Notes under the pieces: generated by a model
Database searches by the model: none
The model's input: only the letters and a program-made list of their open reading frames with translations
Told to the model about the DNA's origin: nothing
Assembly: GCA_012960155.1 (NCBI GenBank)
Contig: DUBU01000003.1
Span: 1-64,000, forward strand
Source: Micavibrio sp.
Lineage (GTDB): Bacteria; Pseudomonadota; Alphaproteobacteria; Micavibrionales; Micavibrionaceae
Direction: 5' to 3'
Length of the DNA stretch: 64,000 bases
Shown here: one piece after another, positions 27,929-38,219 of the stretch
Layout of the letters: each line of letters begins with the position of its first letter
How positions within the stretch are numbered: the first letter of the stretch is position 1
Translations under genes and position numbers: made by a program

Positions 27929-30604
27929 TAGCGCGCTTTCAATCGCAGAGACCGCGTCATTGGCTGTGCTGCCATCTGGGCCGCCGGCCTGCGCCATATC
28001 AGGGCGACCGCCGCCGCCTTTACCGCCGAGCTTTTCAGCGCCGACACGTACCAGATCAACCGCGCTGATCTTGCCTGTCAGGTCTTCCGTGACGCCCACA
28101 ACGATCGAGGCTTTGCCTTCGTTTGTGGCAATCAAAGCTACAACGCCGGAACCAAGCTTTGCTTTAAGATCATCGGCCATCGGCTTTAGATCTTTGGCTG
28201 GGAAGTCCGACAGAACTTTGGCTGCAAACTTGATACCGCCAATATCTTTCACATCATCTTCGCTCGTATCATCAGCAGCGTTTTGACGACGCAAATCACT
28301 GATCTGCTTTTGCAGAGACTTGTTATCCTTGATGATGCTTTCTGCGTCATCAGCAGGAGCGGCAGCCGCTTCACCACCGATTGCAGCCAGCTCTTCGCGC
28401 AGTTTTGCGTTTTCGCCTTTCAAACGGGCGATTTCTTCGGCTGCGGCCGCACTCTTTTGTGCTTCGAACGCATCAACGCGCGCGCCTGTCATGGCTTCGA
28501 CACGTCGAATACCTGAAGACAGTGCCCCTTCGGAGACAATCTTGAACTTTTCAATATCGCCTGTCTTTTTGACATGCGTGCCACCGCAAAGCTCGACAGA
28601 GAATTGCTTGCTCTCGCCTTGTGTGCCCATGCAGACAACGCGCACTTCATCATCGTATTTCTCGCCGAACAGCGCCATAGCGCCTGTTTCGCGCGCTTCA
28701 TCTAGCGCCATCAAACGTGTAACGACTTCTGTATTGGCCGCGATCTCTTTATTGACGATCTCTTCAACCTTGGCGATTTCGGCTGGCTCGATGCCTTTGG
28801 GGTGCGAGATATCAAAGCGCGTGCGGTTGTCATCCTGCAGCGAGCCTTTCTGTGTCACATGCTCACCCAAAACCTGACGTAGCGCTTCATGCATCAAGTG
28901 CGTAACAGAGTGGTTAGCGCGGATTGCACTGCGGCGATCATGGTCGACAACCATTTCAACGCTGTCGCCTGTATTTAATGAACCGCTTTCGATCTTGCCG
29001 ATATGCGCCCAGATTTTACCTAGCTGCTTTTTCGTGTCCGTTACCGTAAAGGCATTTGACTCGCCGCTGCGGATCATACCCGTATCGCCGACCTGACCAC
29101 CTGACTCGCCATAGAAAGGTGTCTGGTTCGTGATCACGATACCCTCTTCGCCTGCGTCAAGTGACTCGGCCAGCGCGCCATTTTTTACGATCGCGATGAT
29201 TTTTGCTTCGGCCGCTTCGGTCTCGTAGCCCAAAAACTCGGTAGAACCGTGCTGCGCTTCGAGGTCAAACCACAGTTTATCAGTCGCCGCATCCCCGCTG
29301 CCTGACCAACTGGCACGCGCCGTTTCGCGCTGTTTTTCCATGCATATGTTAAATCCATCCAGATCAACCTCAATGCCCTTGGAACGCAAGGCATCCTGCG
29401 TTAAATCCAATGGGAAACCGTACGTATCGTATAGCCTAAATGCGGTATCGCCGGGGAATTTCTTCCCTTCGGAAAGCTGTTCTGTTTCCTCATCCAGCAG
29501 CTTGAGGCCGCGATCGAGAGTCTTTTTGAATCGGGTCTCTTCAAGCTTTAGCGTTTCAGTGATCAGCGCTTCGGCACGTCCAAGCTCGGGATACGCTTCG
29601 CCCATGAGTGATTTCAGTGTTGGCACTAATTTGTACATCAGCGGATCTTGCGCGCCCAGCAAGTGAGCGTGCCTCATGCCGCGGCGCATAATACGGCGCA
29701 GCACATAACCACGACCTTCGTTCGATGGCATGACACCATCAGCCAGCAAAAAGGCGCTGCAACGTAAATGGTCTGCAATGACTCGGTGTGACGCGGATTG
29801 ATCACCGTCAGGACTAACCCCTGTCATATCGGCGGTCTGTTCGATCAGCGTGCGCATGATGTCGATGGCGTAGTTATCGTGGCTGCCCATCAGTGTGGCC
29901 GCAATACGTTCCAGACCCATGCCTGTGTCTACGCTTTGGGCTGGCAGATCGATACGTGTATCAGCATCAACCTGTTCATATTGCATGAAAACATTGTTCC
30001 AGATTTCGATGAAGCGGTCACCGTCTTCTTCAGGGCTTCCCGGCGGGCCGCCCCAGATGTGTTCGCCGTGATCATAAAAAATCTCGGTACATGGGCCACA
30101 CGGGCCTGTATCGCCCATACGCCAGAAGTTATCATCACTGTTGATGCGGATGATCTTGTGATCTTCAAAGCCAGTGACCTTCTTCCAGATCGCCGCCGCT
30201 TCTTCGTCAGTGGCGTGAACTGTGACGCATAGCTTATCCGCGGGCAGGCCGAAGTTTTTCGTGACCAGTTCCCACGCCATAGCAATGGCATCGTCCTTGA
30301 AGTAATCACCGAAAGAGAAGTTGCCCAGCATTTCAAAGAATGTATGGTGGCGCGCTGTGTAGCCGACATTATCAAGGTCGTTATGCTTACCGCCGGCACG
30401 CACACATTTCTGGGACGTTGTAGCGCGGCTGTAATCGCGCTTTTCCTTGCCTGTGAAGACATCTTTGAACTGCACCATGCCCGAGTTTACGAACATCAAT
30501 GTCGGGTCATTCTGTGGCACGAGCGGGCTGGACGGCACAATCTGGTGGCCGTTCTTTTCAAAGAAGCCAAGGAATTCGCTGCGAATATCTTTTACGGTTT
30601 TCAT
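27920..30604 (-). CDS. alaS: alanyl-tRNA synthetase
   Basis: AlaS charges tRNA-Ala and edits Ser/Gly mischarging. The N-terminal class II core shows [13 protein letters not shown], the [11 protein letters not shown] segment and [16 protein letters not shown]-type motif (as [18 protein letters not shown]). The editing domain has [12 protein letters not shown] and CGGTHV, its zinc ligands. The C-terminal domain ends [12 protein letters not shown]. From ATG 30604 the protein is 894 residues, a normal length; the frame is open upstream but MKTVKDIR is the family start. It converges on paralogue B with a nine-base overlap. Confidence 0.97.
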   Translation of the reverse strand: MKTVKDIRSEFLGFFEKNGHQIVPSSPLVPQNDPTLMFVNSGMVQFKDVFTGKEKRDYSRATTSQKCVRAGGKHNDLDNVGYTARHHTFFEMLGNFSFGDYFKDDAIAMAWELVTKNFGLPADKLCVTVHATDEEAAAIWKKVTGFEDHKIIRINSDDNFWRMGDTGPCGPCTEIFYDHGEHIWGGPPGSPEEDGDRFIEIWNNVFMQYEQVDADTRIDLPAQSVDTGMGLERIAATLMGSHDNYAIDIMRTLIEQTADMTGVSPDGDQSASHRVIADHLRCSAFLLADGVMPSNEGRGYVLRRIMRRGMRHAHLLGAQDPLMYKLVPTLKSLMGEAYPELGRAEALITETLKLEETRFKKTLDRGLKLLDEETEQLSEGKKFPGDTAFRLYDTYGFPLDLTQDALRSKGIEVDLDGFNICMEKQRETARASWSGSGDAATDKLWFDLEAQHGSTEFLGYETEAAEAKIIAIVKNGALAESLDAGEEGIVITNQTPFYGESGGQVGDTGMIRSGESNAFTVTDTKKQLGKIWAHIGKIESGSLNTGDSVEMVVDHDRRSAIRANHSVTHLMHEALRQVLGEHVTQKGSLQDDNRTRFDISHPKGIEPAEIAKVEEIVNKEIAANTEVVTRLMALDEARETGAMALFGEKYDDEVRVVCMGTQGESKQFSVELCGGTHVKKTGDIEKFKIVSEGALSSGIRRVEAMTGARVDAFEAQKSAAAAEEIARLKGENAKLREELAAIGGEAAAAPADDAESIIKDNKSLQKQISDLRRQNAADDTSEDDVKDIGGIKFAAKVLSDFPAKDLKPMADDLKAKLGSGVVALIATNEGKASIVVGVTEDLTGKISAVDLVRVGAEKLGGKGGGGRPDMAQAGGPDGSTANDAVSAIESALSA

Positions 30605-30681
30605 GGATCTGTCCCAATTCTGTATCTTGTAAAAATCAGGACTCAATTTATGACGGGAAACCCGCAAGATTCAAGTGTTAT

Positions 30682-32670
30682 TTAGTTGCTGGAGGCCAGC
30701 GCATAGGAGTTATCTGAACCAGCAGAAGCGTGGCGCTTATCGTCCAATGATACATAACGCGCCCAACCACCCTCAACAACGGCATCGAGTGACGGTGTCG
30801 GCTGATCCATACGCATGCGGTAAATCCAGTAATTGGCCATGACACGCTCCACAAAGGCGCGCGTTTCACGCATCGGGATGCTTTCTACGAATAGCAGCGG
30901 GTCAGCCTGCATGCTGGCCAATTCACGCTTCCAGCGACGCAGATTACCCGGGCCAGCGTTGTAGGCGATTACAAGCGAGAACAGCTCTGTACCGACGGAG
31001 TCCTGATACAACAGGTCCTCAACGTAACGCTGGCCGATATCCAGATTTGTCTGGGGATCTTTTAGGACATGGTGTCCTGCCAGATTGCGAAAGTCACGGC
31101 GACCTGATACGTAGGTTGCTGTCTGTGGCATTAATTGCATCAGACCTGTTGCCCCACTACGATTGGCTGCCAGCGGATTGAATTTGGATTCCTGACGGAT
31201 CAGGGCATGGATCAAGGCGCGATCCACCTTATAGCCGCTTTGCGGCGTCCATGGTGACATAGGGTATAGCGCCGCATCATATAAACGCCCATCAGGCGTC
31301 CGCACAGCAGCCGCCAAACGCATCGCGTATGACGGTAGACCCACATGACCCGCATATGCCATCAAGGCCTGTGTCATTTTACGATCTTTTGGCGGAATAC
31401 GGCGTAATTCGGCTTCGGCCAGATGATACTGCCCTGACTGCGATAATAGCATCGCACGCTGCGCACCCTTCTGGTTTTTCAGCACTGTTGCGTGCGCCTG
31501 ACTGTATTCAGGCATATCCCAGTTAAAATCAAAATCCCAGCCCAATGCGCGCGTCGCAATCAAACCGTAAAAGGTTCGCGGATGCGACGCTGCTGTTTTT
31601 AGCCATTTCTGCGCTTCTTGGATTTTACCATCTCGCATATAAGATCGCGATGCCCAGTAAGAGCTTGCCGACACCATCCATGCCGATGAATAGCGTGACT
31701 TTGCTGCCACTGCAAATAGAGGCCCAGCATTGCGGTAGTCACCTTGGCGCCATGCGCTTAAGCCAGCTACCCAGCCTGCCTTCGGCACAACAGAACCTGA
31801 GCGGCGTGCTGCGGCATTGGCTAACTCACGCGCCTTTGGCAGATTGCCCGCAAGCATATAGCTATTGGCAATCTCTGCCAGCTGCTCGTCATATTCAGCA
31901 GCATCCATTTTCTGTGAGATCGGCTCAGATTGCAGCTTGGCTAGCGCGGCTGTCGGGCCGCCATTGGAAATGTTACTGGCGATCGCGCGGGTCAGGGCTT
32001 TAATAGCGGCCTTCTCTTCTGCTGTTCTGCTTTGTGCAGAGACATAGCTGCGATCATATTCATTCAGCGCGTCCAGATATCCTGTAACACCACGGGCATT
32101 GACAGGCTTGCGGATTGTACCGCTGTAACCTGCAGGCATACGCGCCATCGCCAATTTGTAGATTTTGTCAGCATTCGGGTAATCCGCATAAGCATTCGCC
32201 CAACCTGCCAGCTCATCAAAATCTGCCGTATACGCCGTCGGGTGCATGTAGCGCTGATACATGACATGACCACGCAAGCGATAATCAGAGAGCAACCCGA
32301 TCAGCTCATCTGCTTTTTTCCAATTAGCCTGCGATTGCAGTGCGAAGATTTTCTTGTAAAGCAATGCATCCGCGTTACTTAATGGCTGGCCTTCCTTGCC
32401 CATAGGCTTTGCTTTCGGGAAAGGCGCCTTGCCTGAATATACAATCCTTGTCGCGCTGGCTGTTTCCGTTACAGGTTTGCGCGCAGGAACAGGAAGATTT
32501 TCATGGGATATAGATACGTCGATTCGCGAGGACTCCAGCGCCACCGGCTTAACAGCAGGTAGGGGCACTTGGATGTCGGCTGAGGCTGGATAAAAAGGCG
32601 CTGCTATACACGCCGTACCCAACGCCACCGGAATAATCCGGGCCATCTTTTTTTGCCATGATGTAAACAT
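30682..32670 (-). CDS. soluble lytic murein transglycosylase (Slt70-like)
   Basis: The 662-residue protein has a signal peptide (ALGTACIAAPFYPASA). A proline-rich linker then leads into the long helical superhelix typical of Slt70 (about 100-480), and a C-terminal SLT domain follows. The SLT domain has the catalytic glutamate in IRQESKFNP, GLMQLMPQTA and IAYNAGPGNLRRW. It cleaves the glycan strands of peptidoglycan, making anhydro-muropeptides, in the periplasm. It lies upstream of alaS in the same orientation, with 77 bases between them. The proline linker with PLPAVKP and LPVPARKP repeats may span the envelope or bind partners. Confidence 0.92.
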   Translation of the reverse strand: MFTSWQKKMARIIPVALGTACIAAPFYPASADIQVPLPAVKPVALESSRIDVSISHENLPVPARKPVTETASATRIVYSGKAPFPKAKPMGKEGQPLSNADALLYKKIFALQSQANWKKADELIGLLSDYRLRGHVMYQRYMHPTAYTADFDELAGWANAYADYPNADKIYKLAMARMPAGYSGTIRKPVNARGVTGYLDALNEYDRSYVSAQSRTAEEKAAIKALTRAIASNISNGGPTAALAKLQSEPISQKMDAAEYDEQLAEIANSYMLAGNLPKARELANAAARRSGSVVPKAGWVAGLSAWRQGDYRNAGPLFAVAAKSRYSSAWMVSASSYWASRSYMRDGKIQEAQKWLKTAASHPRTFYGLIATRALGWDFDFNWDMPEYSQAHATVLKNQKGAQRAMLLSQSGQYHLAEAELRRIPPKDRKMTQALMAYAGHVGLPSYAMRLAAAVRTPDGRLYDAALYPMSPWTPQSGYKVDRALIHALIRQESKFNPLAANRSGATGLMQLMPQTATYVSGRRDFRNLAGHHVLKDPQTNLDIGQRYVEDLLYQDSVGTELFSLVIAYNAGPGNLRRWKRELASMQADPLLFVESIPMRETRAFVERVMANYWIYRMRMDQPTPSLDAVVEGGWARYVSLDDKRHASAGSDNSYALASSN

Positions 32671-32785
32671 GATGGGTCTTAATTAAAGCATCTCAAAAAA
32701 AGAGTCTATCAAAACCGCATCATCACCCGTCTGTTTTCAACAGATACGGCTCATTTGTATAGTTATATCAATTGGTTATGATAAA

Positions 32786-33643
32786 TCAATTTTCTAACAG
32801 AAATTGCTGTAACCGCAGCATATCCTGCCAGACTAGACGCTTTTGACCCGGGTTCAAAAGTAGCTGTTCAGGGGTATAAGTGGCAATCGCGGGTATCGCC
32901 TGCGGCGTATCCAAAAGACCATCGGTAAGGGTCTTGTAATCCTTCATCTTGCCACGCAGTTTTGACATACCCTCTGAGGAATTCAGCAAGGCCTTGGCTG
33001 TACCGCCGCCGCAGAAAATCAGCACTTTAGGTTTTACCAGCGCGATATGTTTTTCTATAAAAGGCAGACTTACCTCTATTTCCGCGGGGTTCAAGCTACG
33101 ACCGCCCGGCGGACGCCAGTTCAAAATATTGGTGATGTAAACTGCTTTTTCCAGATCTTCTGCTGTGCGTGACAGGCCGATACTGCCTAGAATTTTGTCT
33201 AGTAACTGTCCGTTTGCGCCGGCAAACGGTTTGCCCTGACGATCTTCATCGGCACCCGGCGCCTCACCGATCAGCATAATCTTTGCCTCAGGATTTCCAT
33301 CGCTGAACACCATATTAGTGGCAGTCTTTTTCAGCGGGATACCATCAAATCCCGCAATGGCCTCGCGCAGGCTTTCGACCGAATCAACTTCACGCGCCAA
33401 TGCTAAAGCGGCCTTAGCCGCATCTGAAGTCCCTGTGACCTGTGATCCTGCGCCCAAACCCGCAGCAGAAGCCGATTGATTCGCCTGTGCGCCGCCTGTG
33501 ACTCGCCCCTGACTCGCGTCAGCAGGTTCATGCCTTGGAATCTCTGGCATAGCGGTCGCATCGACCGGCGTGTCTTCCAGTGCCTCTGTCGCACCGACAT
33601 CGACGTGCCATTGCAAGGCTGCTATATAGGCGTTTGCGTTCAT
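32786..33643 (-). CDS. family 4-like uracil-DNA glycosylase without cluster cysteines
   Basis: The 285-residue protein has a disordered, alanine-rich N-terminus (about 1-85), then a UDG-superfamily core: FDGIPLKKTATN, GEAPGADED (motif A), GKPFAGANGQLLD, TNILNWRPPGGR and the C-terminal NPGQKRLVW region. Related alphaproteobacterial proteins usually have cysteines in FDGCPLK and near CLPF. Here these are I and S, and the whole protein has one cysteine (IFCGGG), so a 4Fe-4S cluster is excluded. The usual HPxxLLR active-site loop reads TPEQLLL. Uracil excision is therefore uncertain. It diverges from the ETF-QO gene. Confidence 0.75.
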   Translation of the reverse strand: MNANAYIAALQWHVDVGATEALEDTPVDATAMPEIPRHEPADASQGRVTGGAQANQSASAAGLGAGSQVTGTSDAAKAALALAREVDSVESLREAIAGFDGIPLKKTATNMVFSDGNPEAKIMLIGEAPGADEDRQGKPFAGANGQLLDKILGSIGLSRTAEDLEKAVYITNILNWRPPGGRSLNPAEIEVSLPFIEKHIALVKPKVLIFCGGGTAKALLNSSEGMSKLRGKMKDYKTLTDGLLDTPQAIPAIATYTPEQLLLNPGQKRLVWQDMLRLQQFLLEN

Positions 33644-33752
33644 ACCTGATTATCATTTAGGCGGGGCATTCGCGCCCGCAATATAATTTCTACTTCGGAA
33701 TTAGCCTTATAGTAGTTAAACTATCCGCCAGAAACAAGGAGGAAGCAAAGAA

Positions 33753-35384
33753 ATGTCAGACTCTATCCGCGAAGACAGAGAAGTAATGCCTTATGATGTG
33801 GTGATCGTCGGCGGCGGGCCGTCAGGCTTGTCCTGCGCCATCAGGCTGAAACAAATCAACCCCGCGCTAGAGGTTTGCGTTCTTGAAAAAGGCTCCGAGA
33901 TTGGCGCGCATCTGTTATCAGGCGCCGTGTTCGAGACCCGTGCGCTGGATGAGCTGATCCCTGACTGGAAAGATAAAGGCGCGCCGCTGCGCGTAAAAGC
34001 AGGCAAAGACCGCTTTGTCTTTATGACCGATAAAAAGGCGATGACCTTGCCCACTCCGCCGCAAATGAAGAACCACGGCAATTACATTATCAGCCTTGGC
34101 GAGCTAGGGGCATGGCTGGGACAGCAGGCCGAAGCGCTTGGCGTTGAGATCTTCCCCGGTTTTGCAGCCGCTGAAATTCTATACCGCGATAACGAGGTGA
34201 TCGGCGTTGCCACAGGTGATATGGGCATCGGCAAAGATGGCGAAAAAACGCCGCAATTCGAGCCTGGTGTTGAATTGCACGCCCGCCAGACCGTGTTTGC
34301 CGAAGGTTGTCATGGCAGCCTGACCAAGCAATTGATCGCGCATTACGACCTGCGCAAGGATAGCGATCCGCAAACTTACGGCCTTGGTATCAAGGAAATC
34401 TGGGAAATCGACCCTGCCAAGCACAGCGAAGGCAGCATCATGCACTCTGTCGGCTGGCCAATGGATAGCCAGACCTATGGCGGGTCATGGATTTATCACC
34501 TTGATAACAACCAGATTTCAATCGGTTTTGTGGTCGGGCTTGATTACAAAAACCCGTATCTGTCACCGTTTAACGAGATGCAGCGCTTTAAAACGCATCC
34601 TGAAATTGCCAAATTGCTGGAAGGTGGCCGCCGTATAGCATACGGCGCGCGCGCATTGGTGGAGGGCGGATACCAGTCCCTGCCCAAATTATCCTTCCCC
34701 GGCGGTATTCTGATCGGTGATACGGCAGGATTTTTGAATGTTGCCAAGATCAAGGGCAATCATACTGCCATGAAATCAGGCATGGTGGCCGCAGATTCAC
34801 TTGCGGCGTTTTTGGGTGAAGACGGTAAAAATGATGCTGAATGCCACCTGTACCCTGAAAATATGAAGAAAAGCTGGGTTTGGGATGAGCTTTACAAGGT
34901 ACGCAATATTCGCCCGGGCTTCCATAAAGGCATGTGGTTTGGCCTTGCGCACGCGGCGTTCCAGACTTTTGGCGGCTGGCGTTTACCGTATACATTATCC
35001 AACCACGCAGACCATAAGTCATTGATAACATCTGATAAAGCAGCGCCGATTGATTACCCGAAGCCTGATAATGTGCTGACATTTGATCGTTTAAGCTCTG
35101 TCAGGCTGTCGAATACCATGCATGAAGAGAACCAGCCTGCGCATTTGAAGCTGATTGATCCTTCAATTCCCGTTAACCAAAATCTGCCACAATATAGTGA
35201 ACCGGCACAACGATACTGCCCTGCAGGCGTTTATGAGCTGGTTGAAGAGGCAGGCACACAGAAATTCGTGATTAACGCGCAGAACTGTGTTCACTGCAAA
35301 ACATGCGATATCAAAGATCCGGCGCAAAATATCGTCTGGACTGTACCGCAAGGCGGGGGCGGGCCGAATTATCCTAGTATGTAG
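33753..35384 (+). CDS. electron transfer flavoprotein-ubiquinone oxidoreductase
   Basis: ETF-QO passes electrons from reduced ETF (fatty-acid and amino-acid dehydrogenases) to ubiquinone at the inner membrane. The 543-residue protein begins with an FAD-binding VIVGGGPSGLSCAIRL, carries GDTAGFLNVAKIKGNHTAMKSG in the middle and ends with a 4Fe-4S domain (CPAGVYE, then NCVHCKTCDIKDPAQNI). AAGGAGG lies at the expected distance before the ATG. The next gene (TPR, then ispE) is on the same strand but separated by 69 bases. Confidence 0.96.
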   Translation: MSDSIREDREVMPYDVVIVGGGPSGLSCAIRLKQINPALEVCVLEKGSEIGAHLLSGAVFETRALDELIPDWKDKGAPLRVKAGKDRFVFMTDKKAMTLPTPPQMKNHGNYIISLGELGAWLGQQAEALGVEIFPGFAAAEILYRDNEVIGVATGDMGIGKDGEKTPQFEPGVELHARQTVFAEGCHGSLTKQLIAHYDLRKDSDPQTYGLGIKEIWEIDPAKHSEGSIMHSVGWPMDSQTYGGSWIYHLDNNQISIGFVVGLDYKNPYLSPFNEMQRFKTHPEIAKLLEGGRRIAYGARALVEGGYQSLPKLSFPGGILIGDTAGFLNVAKIKGNHTAMKSGMVAADSLAAFLGEDGKNDAECHLYPENMKKSWVWDELYKVRNIRPGFHKGMWFGLAHAAFQTFGGWRLPYTLSNHADHKSLITSDKAAPIDYPKPDNVLTFDRLSSVRLSNTMHEENQPAHLKLIDPSIPVNQNLPQYSEPAQRYCPAGVYELVEEAGTQKFVINAQNCVHCKTCDIKDPAQNIVWTVPQGGGGPNYPSM

Positions 35385-35459
35385 ATTTTTCGAACTATTT
35401 TGCCCTTAATCACATGAACGTGACTGTCAAAAACTCTAAAACGTTGTATATTTATGGTT

Positions 35460-37199
35460 ATGAGCATTTTCAGTAAAAAAAGTCTTTTTGTTGTCCCTGT
35501 AATCGCCGCTATGACTGCCATTGGCTGCTCTGCCTCTAATGCCGAGCAAAATGCGCCGCTTGTTTATCAGGATATTGAACCAACAGGGTTTGCAGGCAGT
35601 TACCTTGCCAGCCACCATGCGCAAAACAGTTACGACTGGAAAGCCGCCAGCGGTTTTCTGGATCAAGTTCTGGCACTGGACCCTGAAAATGCCGAACTCA
35701 TCCGCCGTTCAATGATTTTAGCCATTGGGACAGGCGATCTGGAGCTTGCCGCTAAACGCGCTCAAACCTTGATTGTGACAGACCCCACCAATGATCTGGC
35801 CTACATATTAATGACGCTTGAGAATATCAAAGGCGAAGAATTTGATGCGGCGTCAGAAACACTGGCGCAGATGCCTGAAGGTGATATGGGCGATTTCATC
35901 AAGCCCTTGTTGACCGTCTGGGTTAGTGCCGGCCAAGGCGCACTGGATACTACATCCTTGCAGGAAAACAGTATCCATAGATATCACGGCGCTCTGGCAG
36001 CCTTTTATTTAGGTGATTTTGAAAAAGCAAAAGCCTTGGCCACAGAAATATTGGCCAGTGGCACAATTTCAAACCATGATGCTGTGCGCGTTGCCGATAT
36101 TCTGGCCGTCACAGGTGCGCATAAAGACGCCCTTGCCTTATACGAAGGCGTGATGGTGCAGGATAACGAAAATAATATTCTGGCCGAGAAAATCGCGGCC
36201 GTTAAAGCCGATCAAGAAAAAGATACGAATGAGGCTATCAAGGCGCTTGTGCCTGATGCCAATATTGAAAGTGCTGTCAAAGGTACAGCTGTGGCTATGT
36301 ATGATATGGCCTATATCCTGCACCGTGAATATAGCGATAGCAGCACGAAGCTGTTTGCCAATATGGCGCTGGCGCTTGACGGTCATATGACCAGCGCCCG
36401 TTTGCTGCTGGCGGATACGCTGACCCGTAATGGCCGTTACAAAGATGCGATCACACAGCTTGCTGATATTGACCCGTCACATCCGTCTTACCTGCCTGCC
36501 CAGCGCCATGCTGCGGAATTAATGGCAGAAGCCGGTGATCTGGACGGCGCGCTTGCCAAGCTGAACACCTTATTTACACAATATAACGATATCGAAGCGC
36601 TGATCCGCATCGGTGATCTGTATCGTCAGGAAGAAAACTTCAAAAATGCGCTAACGGCCTATAATAAAGCCGCCAAGCAACTTGGTGGTGACACTATCCC
36701 AGCTGAATACTGGCATTTGCTGTATGCGCGCGGCATGGCGTATGAGCGCGAAGGTAAATGGAATAATGCCGAAGCCGATTTGAAAGCGGCGCTGGTGTAT
36801 CAGCCAAACCATCCTTATTTGCTGAACTATCTCGGTTATGGCTGGGCTGATCAGGGCATGAATTTGCAGGAGTCTCTGGAGCTCATTAAACGCGCTGTCG
36901 CGCTGCGCCCCTATGATGGTTACATCATCGACTCACTAGGCTGGGTGCAATACCGCATGGGCTTATATGATGAAGCTCTGCCTAATCTTGAAAAAGCTGT
37001 ATCACTGCTGCCTTACGATTCAACGATCAATGACCATCTCGGCGATGTTTACTGGCAACTAGGTCGTCACACCGAAGCCCGTTTCCAATGGGAGCGCGCC
37101 GTGAATTACAGTGAAGGCGAGACAGATATTTCCCTGATCGAGCAAAAGCTGAAATTCGGCATGGATGGCGTTAAAAACAGCAAACAGGCCAGCAAGTAA
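35460..37199 (+). CDS. TPR-repeat lipoprotein
   Basis: The 579-residue protein starts with a signal sequence (SLFVVPVIAAMTAIGC), plausibly a lipobox with a lipidated cysteine. It has tetratricopeptide repeats throughout, best seen in the second half (for example GKWNNAEADLKAALVYQPNHPYLLNYLGYGWAD, split here as GKWNNAEADLKAAL and YQPNHPYLLNYLGY). It is likely periplasmic and a scaffold for other proteins. I chose ATG 35460 over 35454 because TATATT (35447-35452) with CTGTCA 17 bases upstream would start transcription at 35460, a leaderless mRNA. ispE follows after 20 bases. Confidence 0.8.
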   Translation: MSIFSKKSLFVVPVIAAMTAIGCSASNAEQNAPLVYQDIEPTGFAGSYLASHHAQNSYDWKAASGFLDQVLALDPENAELIRRSMILAIGTGDLELAAKRAQTLIVTDPTNDLAYILMTLENIKGEEFDAASETLAQMPEGDMGDFIKPLLTVWVSAGQGALDTTSLQENSIHRYHGALAAFYLGDFEKAKALATEILASGTISNHDAVRVADILAVTGAHKDALALYEGVMVQDNENNILAEKIAAVKADQEKDTNEAIKALVPDANIESAVKGTAVAMYDMAYILHREYSDSSTKLFANMALALDGHMTSARLLLADTLTRNGRYKDAITQLADIDPSHPSYLPAQRHAAELMAEAGDLDGALAKLNTLFTQYNDIEALIRIGDLYRQEENFKNALTAYNKAAKQLGGDTIPAEYWHLLYARGMAYEREGKWNNAEADLKAALVYQPNHPYLLNYLGYGWADQGMNLQESLELIKRAVALRPYDGYIIDSLGWVQYRMGLYDEALPNLEKAVSLLPYDSTINDHLGDVYWQLGRHTEARFQWERAVNYSEGETDISLIEQKLKFGMDGVKNSKQASK

Positions 37200-37219
37200 G
37201 CTGAGATCTTCGTAGCATC

Positions 37220-38113
37220 GTGAGCATTTTATCATCCATATCAGTGGCCGCCCCTGCCAAAATCAATCTTTACCTGCATATCACAGGAAAGCGTGATGAC
37301 GGATATCACACGCTTGGTTCCCTAGTGGCCTTTGCCGAAATTGGTGACCGCATTGATATCAGCGAGCACGAGACACTAGCACTTCATATAGACGGCGCCT
37401 TTGCCGATCGGTTCAGTGGTGCCGAAAAAAGCACAAAGCCGGATTCGGCCAATATCGTGATTAAGGCTGCTCGCGGTTTATCTACTCTTTTGGGCATAGA
37501 GCCCAACTTCAAAATTAACCTGCATAAAACCCTGCCTTTAGCGGCGGGCATTGGCGGCGGATCAGCCGATGCCGCCGCCACGGTCAAAGCCATCCTGCAA
37601 TTTCATGATATAGCCCCTGCTTCCGTCAAAGAGCTGGACGCGTTTTTACTATCTCTGGGCGCGGATGTGCCCGTATGTTTTTACGGTCAGCCCTGCCATA
37701 TGAGCGGGATTGGCGAGATTATCAGGCCTGCCGCTGGCGTGCCGCCTCTACACATGGTGCTGGTTAATCCGTTAGAAGCGTGCTCGACGGCCGAAATTTT
37801 CAGGCAGCTTAATGGCAAGTTCACCCCTGACGATGATTATGCCGCCGCTTGGGATGATGCGCGGTCTTTTATCAGCTTTCTGCAATCACGCGGAAATGAC
37901 ATGGAAGATGCTGCGGTATCCGTCACGCCCGTCATTGCCGATATTTTATGCGACATTGCCGCCAGCGCGAATTGTTTGCTTTCGCGCATGTCAGGCAGCG
38001 GCGCCACGTGTTTCGGCCTCTATGAAACAGCAGCCGATGCCACAGCGGCTGCCGCACAAATCCAGAGTACACACCCGCAATTCTGGGTTAGAAAAACAAC
38101 CCTGTTAACATAA
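37220..38113 (+). CDS. ispE: 4-diphosphocytidyl-2-C-methyl-D-erythritol kinase
   Basis: IspE phosphorylates CDP-methylerythritol in the MEP isoprenoid pathway. It is a GHMP kinase with APAKINLYLHITGKRDDGYH at the N-terminus, the ATP loop PLAAGIGGGSADAAA and a C-terminal RMSGSGATCFGLY. The start is GTG at 37220, 20 bases after the TPR gene stop, and the length (297 residues) is usual. The TPR-ispE pairing recurs in alphaproteobacteria, which supports co-transcription. Confidence 0.95.
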   Translation: MSILSSISVAAPAKINLYLHITGKRDDGYHTLGSLVAFAEIGDRIDISEHETLALHIDGAFADRFSGAEKSTKPDSANIVIKAARGLSTLLGIEPNFKINLHKTLPLAAGIGGGSADAAATVKAILQFHDIAPASVKELDAFLLSLGADVPVCFYGQPCHMSGIGEIIRPAAGVPPLHMVLVNPLEACSTAEIFRQLNGKFTPDDDYAAAWDDARSFISFLQSRGNDMEDAAVSVTPVIADILCDIAASANCLLSRMSGSGATCFGLYETAADATAAAAQIQSTHPQFWVRKTTLLT

Positions 38114-38219
38114 GATTCTGGTTTTCTTGCATCGCCTTCGCACTATATGGAATAATGTAGAAATAGATGGTGTGTGAGACAGCGAAAACGCTGCAGTAAA
38201 GCAAGAAAGACGAGGATTA

